Positions 50,893 through 59,310 of a DNA stretch of 64,000 nucleotides are shown piece by piece. Location: assembly GCA_902765855.1 (NCBI GenBank), contig CACXBF010000013.1, forward strand, positions 1 through 64,000, read 5' to 3'. This stretch comes from an uncultured Ruminococcus sp. (lineage in GTDB: Bacteria > Bacillota > Clostridia > Oscillospirales > Acutalibacteraceae). A program made the position numbers and the translations under genes. Below the pieces are notes generated by a model that was not told the origin of the DNA, did no database searches, and worked only from the letters and a program-made list of their open reading frames with translations. The first letter of the stretch is position 1. Each line of letters starts with the position of its first letter.

Positions 50893-52218
50893 ATGTTTTC
50901 CAACAAGGATTTGCGGAACTTAATCGTTCCGCTGTTTATTGAACAGTTTCTTTTAATGTTTGTTGGTATTGCAGACACTTTTGTGGTTAGTTTTTCCAGT
51001 GAAGCAGATGTTTCTGGGGTTTCGCTAGTGACATCCTTCAACACTGTACTAATTTTCCTGTTTACAGCACTTTCCTCTGGTGGTGCGGTTATCATCAGCC
51101 AATATATTGGAAGTAAGAGAGAAAATATGGCATCCCGTTCAGCGGGGCAGCTTCTGATGATTTCCATGGTCATTTCTGTGGCTATGACTATCCCGATTTT
51201 GTTATTTCGTATGCCACTTTTGAATCTTTTGTTCGGTAAGATTGAGCCAGATGTTATGACAGCTTGTGAAACATATCTGTTTATCACAACATTGTCACTT
51301 CCGTGTCTTGCTATTTATGACGCAGGCACAGCATTGTGCCGCAGCATCGGAAAAACTAATGTAACTATGTACATATCTATTGTTGCTAATATTATCAATG
51401 TTATTGGCAACTGCATATGTGTATTTTGGTTTAGGCTTGGTGTAGCAGGTGTAGCGTATCCTTCGCTACTATCTCGTGTTCTGTCTGCCGTAGCGGTGAC
51501 AGCGTTTTGTTTCCACAAGCAAAATGCAGTACGGTACAAGTTGGCGGATATATTCTGTTGGGATGGTGCATTGCTGAAGAAAATCATGGGGATTGCTTTG
51601 CCAAATGGTATAGAAAATGGAGTACATCAACTCGTAAAGGTGGCACTATCCAGTATGGTAGCACTGTTTGGCACATATCAGATTGCAGCTAATGGCGTGG
51701 CACAAAGCATTTGGTCGCTTGCAGCAATTATGGGCTTGGCTATGGCACCAGTTTATACAACTGTTATTGGACAGTGTATGGGTGCAAGAGATATTGACGC
51801 TGCTAATTTCTATTTCAAAAAGCTCAATAAAATTACACTGGTTTTGTCTATTATATGGAACGCATTGATTTTTGCTATTACACCACTTATTGTACAATAC
51901 TCAGCTATTTCACCAGAGGCAAAAAATCTTGTAATCTGGTTGGTACTCATCAACAACATATTTAATGCCTTGGCTTATCCATTTGCTGGTTCACTTGGCA
52001 ATGGACTTCGTGCTGCTGGTGATGTGAAATTTACGATGATTGTATCTATTTCTTTAACTGTTGCTGCACGATTGCTATTCTCGGCATTATTTGGGTTGTT
52101 GTTTGGTTGGGGTGTTATCGGTGTGGCTATTGGTATGAGTATTGACCTTGTGTTCAGAGGTGCAATTTTTATCCGCAGACTAAAATCACAGAAATGGACA
52201 CAATTTCAGGTGATTTGA
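50893..52218 (+). CDS. MATE-family multidrug/toxin exporter
   Basis: The product is 441 residues. The ATG at 50893 (GAGG upstream) is used; the longer frame runs through the tRNA and is not coding. Twelve membrane segments in two homologous halves are visible (IEQFLLMFVGIADTFVVS in the first, ALPNGIENGVHQLVKVAL in the second), with the MATE-type loops GAVIISQYIGS and APVYTTVIGQCMGA. It exports cationic compounds by Na+ or H+ antiport. It lies directly after tRNA-Leu copy 2 and is slightly richer in G and C than the adjacent genes. Confidence 0.88.
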   Translation: MFSNKDLRNLIVPLFIEQFLLMFVGIADTFVVSFSSEADVSGVSLVTSFNTVLIFLFTALSSGGAVIISQYIGSKRENMASRSAGQLLMISMVISVAMTIPILLFRMPLLNLLFGKIEPDVMTACETYLFITTLSLPCLAIYDAGTALCRSIGKTNVTMYISIVANIINVIGNCICVFWFRLGVAGVAYPSLLSRVLSAVAVTAFCFHKQNAVRYKLADIFCWDGALLKKIMGIALPNGIENGVHQLVKVALSSMVALFGTYQIAANGVAQSIWSLAAIMGLAMAPVYTTVIGQCMGARDIDAANFYFKKLNKITLVLSIIWNALIFAITPLIVQYSAISPEAKNLVIWLVLINNIFNALAYPFAGSLGNGLRAAGDVKFTMIVSISLTVAARLLFSALFGLLFGWGVIGVAIGMSIDLVFRGAIFIRRLKSQKWTQFQVI

Positions 52219-52351
52219 TTGCCAAACATTATTAAAAGTATAATTTCAATGAAACTGGTAATGTAAATTGTGTTCGTATCCAGAATTGAAAAGTTAATTG
52301 CATAAGCAATGAGCTTTTTCGTCAATAAATTTTTATTTGGAGAAAATAAAT

Positions 52352-53089
52352 ATGAATCAATCCGAAAGACAACTATATTTGATAGACGCACTTCTCGGTG
52401 AACAGCCTATGGGCAGAGGTGCTTTTATACCTCAAGGAGAAACTGAGCGTTGGAATTTTCTTCGTTCACTTTTTAATATTCGTATGCCTAAGAGAGCAAG
52501 TGAGGAATTTCTTGAGATTCAGGACGAATTTTTGCAGGAAGAAATCCGCAGAAAGGGTATAACTGATATTTCTGAGCTTGAACCTATAATTGAAGATATT
52601 TACTTATGGAAAGGCGACATAACAACCCTTAAATGTGGTGCAATCGTAAATGCTGCTAATTCCGAGATGCTTGGTTGTTTTAATCCTAACCATTTGTGTA
52701 TTGATAACAATAATATTATGAAAGCTCAAGGTCATAGCGAACCAATAGGGAAGGCAAAGATTACATCGGCTTATAATCTTCCAAGTAAGTATATTATTCA
52801 CACTGTTGGACCTATGATTTTTAATAAGGTTATGAAGAAGGATTGTGACGCACTCGAAAGCTGTTATCGTTCTTGCCTATCGCTTGCTGACGAATATGAT
52901 GTAGACAGCATTGCGTTTTGCTGTATTTCTACGGGTGAATTTAAATTCCCAAATAATATTGCCGCAGAGCTTGCAGTGCGAAGCGTAAAAAGATATAAAG
53001 AAGAAAGAGGCAGTAAAATTAAGGTTATTTTTAATGTATTCAAAGAAAATGATAACCAAATTTATAAAAAATTACTTGAAGATAAATAA
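52352..53089 (+). CDS. macrodomain protein (protein-ADP-ribose hydrolase family) with catalytic-loop deletion
   Basis: The product is 245 residues; the start at 52352 follows TTTGGAGAAAATAAAT. It has a helical N-terminal part (1-85) and a macrodomain (LWKGDITTLKCGAIVNAAN, AKITSAYNLPSKYIIHTVGP, FCCISTGEFKFPN). In relatives the Zn/catalytic loop reads roughly CxPxHxCIDN followed by about 14 residues with the AIHxxAG motif. Here CFNPNHLCIDN runs straight into NNIMKAQGH, so this stretch is missing in frame. ADP-ribose may still bind, but hydrolase activity is doubtful. The nitroreductase follows 15 bases later. Confidence 0.82.
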   Translation: MNQSERQLYLIDALLGEQPMGRGAFIPQGETERWNFLRSLFNIRMPKRASEEFLEIQDEFLQEEIRRKGITDISELEPIIEDIYLWKGDITTLKCGAIVNAANSEMLGCFNPNHLCIDNNNIMKAQGHSEPIGKAKITSAYNLPSKYIIHTVGPMIFNKVMKKDCDALESCYRSCLSLADEYDVDSIAFCCISTGEFKFPNNIAAELAVRSVKRYKEERGSKIKVIFNVFKENDNQIYKKLLEDK

Positions 53090-53104
53090 ATGGAGGTTAA
53101 AGCT

Positions 53105-53632
53105 ATGAATGAAACTATAAAAAATATGATTGAAAGAAGAAGTATAAGAAAATATACTTCTGAGCCAGTTCCACAAGAGATTATTGATGAAATAGTTGAG
53201 GCTGGAACATATGCCGCAACAGGCAGAAATGCTCAATCACCAATTATTATTGAGGTTACTAACAAAGAACTGAGAGATAAGCTTTCTGCTCTTAATGCAA
53301 AGATTATGGGCAAAGAGGAAGGATTTGACCCATTTTATGGTGCAAATACGGTTTTGATTGTTCTTGCTGATAAATCAAAACCAACTTATCTTTATGATGG
53401 TTCTCTTGTTATGGGAAATCTTATGCTTGCTGCTCATTCTCTTGGAATTGGCAGCTGTTGGATTCATAGAGCAAAAGAAGAATTTGAAATGCCAGAGGGT
53501 AAGGAAATTCTTAAACAGCTTGGCATAGAGGGCGATTATGAGGGCATAGGACATTGTATCTTAGGCTATACTGAAGGCGATATGCCAAAGCCACATAAAC
53601 GCAAGGATTCTTATGTTTATAAAATAAAGTAA
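53105..53632 (+). CDS. nitroreductase-family flavoprotein
   Basis: The product is 175 residues. The start at 53105 follows GGAGGTTAAAGCT. FMN-binding features are RRSIRKYT at the N-terminus, AATGRNAQSPIII, MLAAHSLGIGSCWI and LGYTEGDMPKP. It is a small, dimer-forming NAD(P)H-dependent reductase of nitro or quinone-like compounds; the physiological substrate is unknown. It shares a transcript with the macrodomain gene. Confidence 0.9.
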   Translation: MNETIKNMIERRSIRKYTSEPVPQEIIDEIVEAGTYAATGRNAQSPIIIEVTNKELRDKLSALNAKIMGKEEGFDPFYGANTVLIVLADKSKPTYLYDGSLVMGNLMLAAHSLGIGSCWIHRAKEEFEMPEGKEILKQLGIEGDYEGIGHCILGYTEGDMPKPHKRKDSYVYKIK

Positions 53633-53667
53633 GTTTAGAGTAAAGATTAAAACAGAATATTTCAGAG

Positions 53668-53704
53668 AAGGCAGTCATGAAATATAAAATGACTGCCTTT
53701 TTAT
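53668..53704 (+). terminator. terminator after the nitroreductase
   Basis: AAGGCAGTCAT-N10-ATGACTGCCTTTTTAT. Confidence 0.88.
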
Positions 53705-53723
53705 ATTAATATTAGTTTAAATA

Positions 53724-53845
53724 ATAATTATTTTATAATAATTTTGAAAAACTATCAAGTTCAAAGCTTTAGTTAATATTTATTTTTCAGGGCATTCCTT
53801 GCGATTTAGAAAGTATAAAGCATTTTAAAGCTAAATTTTTTAATT
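53724..53845 (+). repeat. interspersed intergenic repeat, copy D (degenerate)
   Basis: It keeps the 5' part TTTTGAAAAACTATCAAG, TTCAAAGCTTTAG, ATTTATTTTTCAGGG, a short remnant AAGTATAAAGCATTTTAAAGC and the TTTTTAATTTC end; the central hairpin block is lost. Confidence 0.7.
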
Positions 53846-53846
53846 T

Positions 53847-55169
53847 CTATCGAATATTAAGTGGTATTTGTGCAGGACCGCTTATAACTTCACCGTCTTT
53901 AGAAAATTTTGAGCCGTGGCAAGGACAATCCCATGTTCCTTCTGCTTTATTTTCTTTTAGTCGACACCCTAAATGTGTACATTTGCGTTCTTTTTTTGTG
54001 AAAACTCCAAAGCCTAAGCCAACAACAGACTGCCCTATATCAACAAATAAAGACTTTGTGCTTGTTAAATGGAATCTTTGTGGGGTGAAAAGTTTTTCAA
54101 AATCGTTTGCTTTGTCAAAAATCATATCTGCAATAATTTCAGATGCCAGCATCGAACTTGTCATTCCCCATTTATTAAATCCGCTGATAACAAACAGATT
54201 CGGCGAATGTATGCTATATCTTCCTATAAAAGGTATGCCATCGTGTGTCATACAATCCTGTGCAGACCAGCTATGACAAACTTTTCCACTGGGATAGTCA
54301 TAGCCTGTTTCTCTTTTAAATTCTTCTGAATTTTGCAAAACTTTTTTTCCGGTACGGTGAGATTGACCTGAAACTACAACTGCATCTCCAAAGCTTCTGA
54401 ATGAATTTCCTCCATCAATTCCATAATACATACCTCTAAGCTTAGGAACATTCTTAACTTCTTCAACATGAGCTTGTTCTCTGTGTTGACGCATAAAATA
54501 CATTCCGGGATAATTTATAATCGGATAATTTGTTGCCATAACAATATAATTCGCACGAACCTTACCGTTTTTACAAATCGCATAATTAGGCTCTATCTGT
54601 AAAACCCTGCTGTTTTCATATATTCTTAGTTTATCGGATATATACTTTGCAAACATCATCGGATTAAACTGTGCCTGAAAATCAAGTTTAAGAGCTGCTT
54701 TAATCTTAAATGGCAAGTCTGTATCATAAACCATCGAGGTATTAACTCCAATCTTTCGAAGAACTTCTGATTCGTTCTCAAGGGAGCGTTCATCATTGAT
54801 AGCATAAAGATAGCTTGGAGCAATCTCCATAGCACACTCGATATTTTCTTTTTCTATAAGCTGTTTAAACTTCTCAACAGCAGAAAGATTAGCCATTGCA
54901 TAGCGTTTTGCGGCAGATTCGTTAATCTTATCATATAAGCGTGAGTAAATTAGACTATGCTGTGCAGTAATTTTCGCAGTAGTATGCCCTGAGACGCCCG
55001 ACATTATCCTATTTGCCTCCAAGACAACAACATTCATTCCACGATTTTGAAGTTCATATGCGGTCAGCAAACCCGCAAGCCCCGCTCCAATCACGACAGC
55101 ATCAGCAATTATATTTCTTAAAAGTTGTGGTCTTTGCTGTATTTTCACTGTTCCCCAAGAAGTATCCAT
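53847..55169 (-). CDS. FAD-dependent oxidoreductase with C-terminal Rieske domain
   Basis: The product is 440 residues. The start at 55169 is chosen for GAGGTGAATTTT upstream. The N-terminal DAO-type FAD domain has ADAVVIGAGLAGLLTAYEL and SGHTTAKITAQH. The C-terminal ~75 residues carry a Rieske [2Fe-2S] site, CTHLGC and CPCHGS. The family (YhfW-like) is widespread in Firmicutes; its substrate is unsettled. There is no signal peptide, so it is cytoplasmic. Confidence 0.88.
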   Translation of the reverse strand: MDTSWGTVKIQQRPQLLRNIIADAVVIGAGLAGLLTAYELQNRGMNVVVLEANRIMSGVSGHTTAKITAQHSLIYSRLYDKINESAAKRYAMANLSAVEKFKQLIEKENIECAMEIAPSYLYAINDERSLENESEVLRKIGVNTSMVYDTDLPFKIKAALKLDFQAQFNPMMFAKYISDKLRIYENSRVLQIEPNYAICKNGKVRANYIVMATNYPIINYPGMYFMRQHREQAHVEEVKNVPKLRGMYYGIDGGNSFRSFGDAVVVSGQSHRTGKKVLQNSEEFKRETGYDYPSGKVCHSWSAQDCMTHDGIPFIGRYSIHSPNLFVISGFNKWGMTSSMLASEIIADMIFDKANDFEKLFTPQRFHLTSTKSLFVDIGQSVVGLGFGVFTKKERKCTHLGCRLKENKAEGTWDCPCHGSKFSKDGEVISGPAQIPLNIR

Positions 55170-55248
55170 AAAATTCACCTCATAGCTTATTTTATGGATA
55201 TTATTGCCGCAATAATAGTTTTATATACAATTCTATAAGGATACAAAG

Positions 55249-55282
55249 AAAAAAGCCTAACGCAATGCGTTAGGCTTTTTTC
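55249..55282 (-). terminator. terminator of the tRNA-Ser pair
   Basis: AAAAAAGCCTAACGC-AAT-GCGTTAGGCTTTTTT; on the minus strand it follows tRNA-Ser(GCU). Confidence 0.92.
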
Positions 55283-55372
55283 TGGCGGAGGACAAGGGAT
55301 TTGAACCCTCGCGCCGGTTTCCCGACCTACTCCCTTAGCAGGGGAGCCCCTTCACCACTTGGGTAATCCTCC
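55283..55372 (-). tRNA. tRNA-Ser(GCU)
   Basis: 90 bases, class II, encoded CCA. Acceptor GGAGGAT/GTCCTCC, anticodon stem-loop CTCCC-CTGCTAA-GGGAG, long variable arm, T-loop TTCAAAT. Confidence 0.94.
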
Positions 55373-55405
55373 AATGGTAAATAAAACGAATAAAATAATA
55401 AAAAT

Positions 55406-55494
55406 TGGCGGAGAGGAAGGGATTCGAACCCTTGGTCCCTTTCGGGATCACTAGTTTTCAAGACTAGCTCCTTAAACCACTCGGACACCTCTCC
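55406..55494 (-). tRNA. tRNA-Ser(UGA)
   Basis: 89 bases, class II, encoded CCA. Acceptor GGAGAGG/CCTCTCC, anticodon stem-loop CTAGT-CTTGAAA-ACTAG, variable arm GATCCCGAAAGGGACC, T-loop TTCGAAT. It is upstream of tRNA-Ser(GCU) on the same transcript. Confidence 0.95.
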
Positions 55495-55639
55495 ATTTAT
55501 CTTCGCCACTGTTGTGACTGCGAGAATTATAATACCACATAAGCTTTCAAATGTCAAGCTTTTTAAAAAAGTTTTTTCGATTATTTTCTAAAATTAGTAT
55601 AAATTTTGATAAAAACTTAAATAATGTTAGTTATATATT

Positions 55640-55885
55640 TAATTTATAATAATTTTGAAAAATTATTAAGTTCAAAATTTTAGGCAGAATTTATTTTTCA
55701 GGGAATCCCTTGCGTGGGGTTTCTGATGGCGGTCTTTGCTCAATATCGGCGAAAGCAGTTTATTGCTACGATTAAGAAATTACCAATGAACTACCGATTA
55801 GGGCGGACTCTGTCCACCCTTTTTGGAGAAAGAGATGTTAAGGGCTTTTGAAAAAGCTTGAGCAAAACTTTTAATTATCTTAGGA
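55640..55885 (+). repeat. interspersed intergenic repeat, copy E (variant core)
   Basis: It has the shared 5' part (TTTTGAAAAATTATTAAG, ATTTATTTTTCAGGGAATCC) and the shared 3' end GGCTTTTGAAAAAGCTTGAG CAAAACTTTTAA, but the centre (GGCGGTCTTTGC...GGGCGGACTCTGTCC) is unlike copies A-C. It fills most of the 480-base gap 55495-55975. Confidence 0.78.
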
Positions 55886-55975
55886 AAGTTTATTAGCTAA
55901 GCGTAGGGACTAATTGTGTTCGCCCGTATGGATATAAATAACAAAAGGAGCGAAAATAATTCGCTCCTAAAAACA

Positions 55976-56956
55976 TCATTTTTGTTTTTTATCTTTTTTT
56001 ATTGGTGCTTTAACATCATAAGGCAATTCGGGCAAATCTTCTGTTGTAGTCCATTCGCAATCTAAGATATATCTTGCCATTTTAAAGTTTGTTTTGAGAT
56101 TGCTGTACATACCCTTAAATGAGAAAATTAAAATATGCTGTCTTATAATTGAATAGATATTAACAAGCTTAAATTTTGTAGTTATTCGCTTAATTTCCTT
56201 TTCAAAAGAAGCATACTCGCCATTTCTTCTCAAAAAATTGCTGATAATCATAACTGAATAAAGCAAGTCGTTTATCTTTTTAACATTCATTGTGCTAAGA
56301 ATACTACCTTGACGCTTAACATAAAAATAAAGACATTCTCCGACAACAGCAAGCTTATTTGAGTAGAAAACTGTTTTCGGACTTGTAGCAACATCTTCAA
56401 AGTACATAGTAGGATATGTAATCTTGTGTTCAGTAAAAATTGTGCGTTTATATAGCTTATTCCACGCATAGCTATGAAGTCCGTGGTCGCTGATAATTCT
56501 TGCCACAGCCTCATTATGTTCCATAACACAATCTTTAACAATAAACATCTGATTTTTTTTCATACCGTTCTTATCAATATAATAAGTAAAACCGCAGTAT
56601 GACATATCAGCATTATTTTCCTCACAAGCATTATAAAGCTTTTCAAGATAAGTTGGAGCAATAAAATCATCGCTATCAATAAAAGCTATATATTTGCCTA
56701 CTGAATGTTCTATTCCAGTATTTCTTGCCGCACTAAGGCCGCCATTCTCACGAGTAACTATTTTAAATCTTGAGTCATTCGCAACAAATTCCATAGCAAT
56801 TTTAATGCTTCCGTCAGGCGATGAATCATCAACAATAATAGCCTCAAAATCAGAAAAGGTTTGAGCCTTAATAGAGTCAAGGCATCTTCTTATATAAGGC
56901 TCTACATTATAGACAGGAATTATTATACTGATTTCGGGATTTTTAGTTTCCTGCAT
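55976..56956 (-). CDS. family 2 glycosyltransferase 1
   Basis: The product is 326 residues. The GT-A fold begins at ISIIIPVYNVEPYIRRCLDS; the donor-binding Asp pair is in IVDDSSPDGS, and the metal DxD is in YIAFIDSDD. It moves a sugar from a nucleotide donor to a lipid-linked or polymer acceptor on the cytoplasmic side of the membrane. The C-terminal ~110 residues are helical. It is the last gene of a three-gene run (flippase-like, GT, GT). GGAGGTATTATA precedes the ATG. Confidence 0.9.
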   Translation of the reverse strand: MQETKNPEISIIIPVYNVEPYIRRCLDSIKAQTFSDFEAIIVDDSSPDGSIKIAMEFVANDSRFKIVTRENGGLSAARNTGIEHSVGKYIAFIDSDDFIAPTYLEKLYNACEENNADMSYCGFTYYIDKNGMKKNQMFIVKDCVMEHNEAVARIISDHGLHSYAWNKLYKRTIFTEHKITYPTMYFEDVATSPKTVFYSNKLAVVGECLYFYVKRQGSILSTMNVKKINDLLYSVMIISNFLRRNGEYASFEKEIKRITTKFKLVNIYSIIRQHILIFSFKGMYSNLKTNFKMARYILDCEWTTTEDLPELPYDVKAPIKKDKKQK

Positions 56957-56991
56957 TATAATACCTCCTGCCTGATTTATATAAAATTTAT

Positions 56992-57888
56992 TTACGGCTT
57001 ATACTTTTTGACTTGTTTTCTGCCATCAATAATTCTCTTTATACAGCCCTTTTTCTTTGAACTATGGCTTGCCTGAATATTCAAAATAGGTACAGACCAG
57101 TAGACGTGTTCGGCGTGAACCTTAAAGCAATCCTTATATTTATCATAAAGATTGTTTTCCTCAAGGAATTTACGCAGAAATTCTACTGTATAGATATAGT
57201 CATTAATTCTCTTATCACTCATAGATGATTCAAGGAAAGTTTTAGTTCTTCTTGAATAGTAATAAGCTTTCTTATCTACAACAACAAGTTTATTTATTTT
57301 GCTGAAAGCCTTTGTGCAAAAAAGAATATCTTCATAATACATATCCCTAAATTGGATATTATTCTTTTTAAGCAAATCCGCTCTCCAAAGCTTATTCCAA
57401 ATAAAGAAACGAATTTCGTTATCCTTGAGTAAATACCCTAAAGCCTCATCTCTACTGTATTCTCCTGCTTTAAGGCTTTTAATAGGCTTATTTTTAGCGT
57501 TTTGTTCATAATGAATATTAAATCCACACATAGCAATATCTGCATCACTACGCTTAATAGCTAAATAAAGCACTGCAAGAAAGCTATAAGAAACATAATC
57601 ATCAGAATCTATAAAAGCAATATATTCTCCAGTGGCTTGTTCCATAGCAAAGTTACGGGTTTTAGACGCACCTAAATTTTCTCTTGAGAAAAGCTTAAAT
57701 CTTTCATCTCTTTTAGCAAATTCCTTTGCAATACTTGCACTACCATCAGTAGAGCCGTCATCAACCATAATAACCTCAAAATCCTTAAAGGTTTGCTTTT
57801 CAACAGACCCAAGGCAACGACTGAGATATTTTTCAACATTATATATAGGTATAATGATACTTATTTCTGGCTTATTTATATTACCCAT
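56992..57888 (-). CDS. family 2 glycosyltransferase 2
   Basis: The product is 298 residues, related to the downstream GT along most of its length (ISIIIPIYNVEKYLSRCLGS, MVDDGSTDGS, YIAFIDSDD). The C-terminal parts differ, suggesting different acceptors. It starts three bases after the flippase-like gene ends (GTGGTGA ribosome site). Together they would build a short surface glycan or glycolipid. Confidence 0.9.
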   Translation of the reverse strand: MGNINKPEISIIIPIYNVEKYLSRCLGSVEKQTFKDFEVIMVDDGSTDGSASIAKEFAKRDERFKLFSRENLGASKTRNFAMEQATGEYIAFIDSDDYVSYSFLAVLYLAIKRSDADIAMCGFNIHYEQNAKNKPIKSLKAGEYSRDEALGYLLKDNEIRFFIWNKLWRADLLKKNNIQFRDMYYEDILFCTKAFSKINKLVVVDKKAYYYSRRTKTFLESSMSDKRINDYIYTVEFLRKFLEENNLYDKYKDCFKVHAEHVYWSVPILNIQASHSSKKKGCIKRIIDGRKQVKKYKP

Positions 57889-57891
57889 AAA

Positions 57892-59007
57892 TCATTCACC
57901 ACTTTTTTTTCCTATCTCAAGTTCTTCTTCAACTTCTTCAATTTCTTCCTGCATCTCAGCGACAAGCTCTGTTGCTTTCTTTTTGCCCATACCAGAGAAT
58001 GGAGCTGAAATGAATATTGTTCCATAATAAGTAATAGTTCTCCAGATAAGAATAGCTGATTTCATAGTAGTTTCATCAAATATGCCACTAAAGAATCCGG
58101 CGAAGCTAAGTTCCGCTGCACCTGATGCGCCAGGAAGAGGAACAAGACTTGAAACCATATTTACAAATGACTGAGCACTAATAATATCAAAAACTCCGAC
58201 ATTGATAGTATTATCTGGACTTAATGCACGGTAAACACAATATGGAACAATATATATAGCTGTCATTTGTATTATTGTAAGAATATAATTTACAGCAAGA
58301 AATCCTTTATGTTTAGAAAGTTCCTTGTTACTATTGTGAAAGTATATAAGTTGTTGTTCAACCTTGTTGAGAGTTTTTTCAGGATTTTTAATAAATCTAA
58401 GTTTGTTTCCTACCTTGCAGAACCACTTGATAAGTCTAAATGTGATTTTATGTGAAAATGATACCAGTATAAGGACAAATATCATAGCAGCTTGCACAAT
58501 AAAGCCTATTGCAGACATAACCCAAAGGAATGGACTTAAACGTTCTGCAAAGAAGTTAAATTTTAGAAGTATTACGGCTATCGTATACCCTGTCAAAGTG
58601 AACTGCCATACAAGAAACTTCTGAACAAGTGCAGAGGTTGCTTTTCCTGCGTCAACGCCATAATGCGATAAAATCATAATCTGCATAGGCTGACCTCCGG
58701 TAGAACTTGGTGTAACTGCACAGAAAAATTGTCCGGCTAACGCAGCCTTTATGCTATGAGTTATTTTAACACCGTTAGTTGAAAGGGTTAAAAATCTATG
58801 TAAAATTATTGCATCGATTACAATATTAAGTAAATGTGTGCCTATAGCAAGCATAAGCCAAAAAATATTTATTTGTTGTGAAGAATTTATAAGTTCTACC
58901 AAACCGCCCTTAGAAAAGCAGAAATATAAAACCATAAATCCGCATAAGCCAAAAACTATAATATTAAAAATAGTTTTACCAGATATTTTCTTCTTTTTTG
59001 TATTCAA
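57892..59007 (-). CDS. flippase-like membrane protein (LPG_synthase_TM/UPF0104 family)
   Basis: The product is 371 residues. TTG at 59007 is preferred because GGAGGTTG lies five bases upstream; the ATG at 59022 is part of that region. About eight membrane segments and the signatures TPSSTGGQPMQ and SLVPLPGASGAAEL mark the family related to the membrane half of MprF and AglD. Members move lipids or lipid-linked sugars across the membrane. The C-terminus is a highly acidic helix (EEIEEVEEELE). It heads an operon with the two GT2 genes, so a glycolipid is a reasonable cargo. Confidence 0.85.
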   Translation of the reverse strand: MNTKKKKISGKTIFNIIVFGLCGFMVLYFCFSKGGLVELINSSQQINIFWLMLAIGTHLLNIVIDAIILHRFLTLSTNGVKITHSIKAALAGQFFCAVTPSSTGGQPMQIMILSHYGVDAGKATSALVQKFLVWQFTLTGYTIAVILLKFNFFAERLSPFLWVMSAIGFIVQAAMIFVLILVSFSHKITFRLIKWFCKVGNKLRFIKNPEKTLNKVEQQLIYFHNSNKELSKHKGFLAVNYILTIIQMTAIYIVPYCVYRALSPDNTINVGVFDIISAQSFVNMVSSLVPLPGASGAAELSFAGFFSGIFDETTMKSAILIWRTITYYGTIFISAPFSGMGKKKATELVAEMQEEIEEVEEELEIGKKSGE

Positions 59008-59127
59008 TTTTTCAACCTCCATATTAGTTTTAATTATATTAAAACTGCCCTTGACAGAAATAGAAATATCATTTTAAAACTTCTTGTAAGATAATACAGA
59101 AGTAACTAAAACTTAAATTGAATCTCC

Positions 59128-59174
59128 CTAAAGGTAAAAGGCGACTGATTAAAATAATAATCAATCATTCGCCT
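59128..59174 (-). terminator. hairpin downstream of the capD-like gene
   Basis: The minus strand reads GGCGAATGATT...AATCAGTCGCCTTTTACC. It is a second hairpin behind the one at 59250. Confidence 0.5.
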
Positions 59175-59249
59175 ATAAAATATATAATAATCACACAATA
59201 CATAAAAGTCAAGTTACAATAAATTTATAATATATAAGTGGCAAAAATC

Positions 59250-59301
59250 CATTAAAATACGCAGTATTTAATGAAGGTGTTTTCACTAAATACTGCGCAT
59301 A
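59250..59301 (-). terminator. terminator of the capD-like gene
   Basis: The minus strand reads GCGCAGTATTTA-N16-TAAATACTGCGTATTTT. Confidence 0.75.
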
Positions 59302-59310
59302 AAAATATTT

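Noticed and set aside
55327-55557. 76-codon minus-strand frame
   Set aside because: It crosses both tRNA-Ser genes and their spacer; not protein coding.
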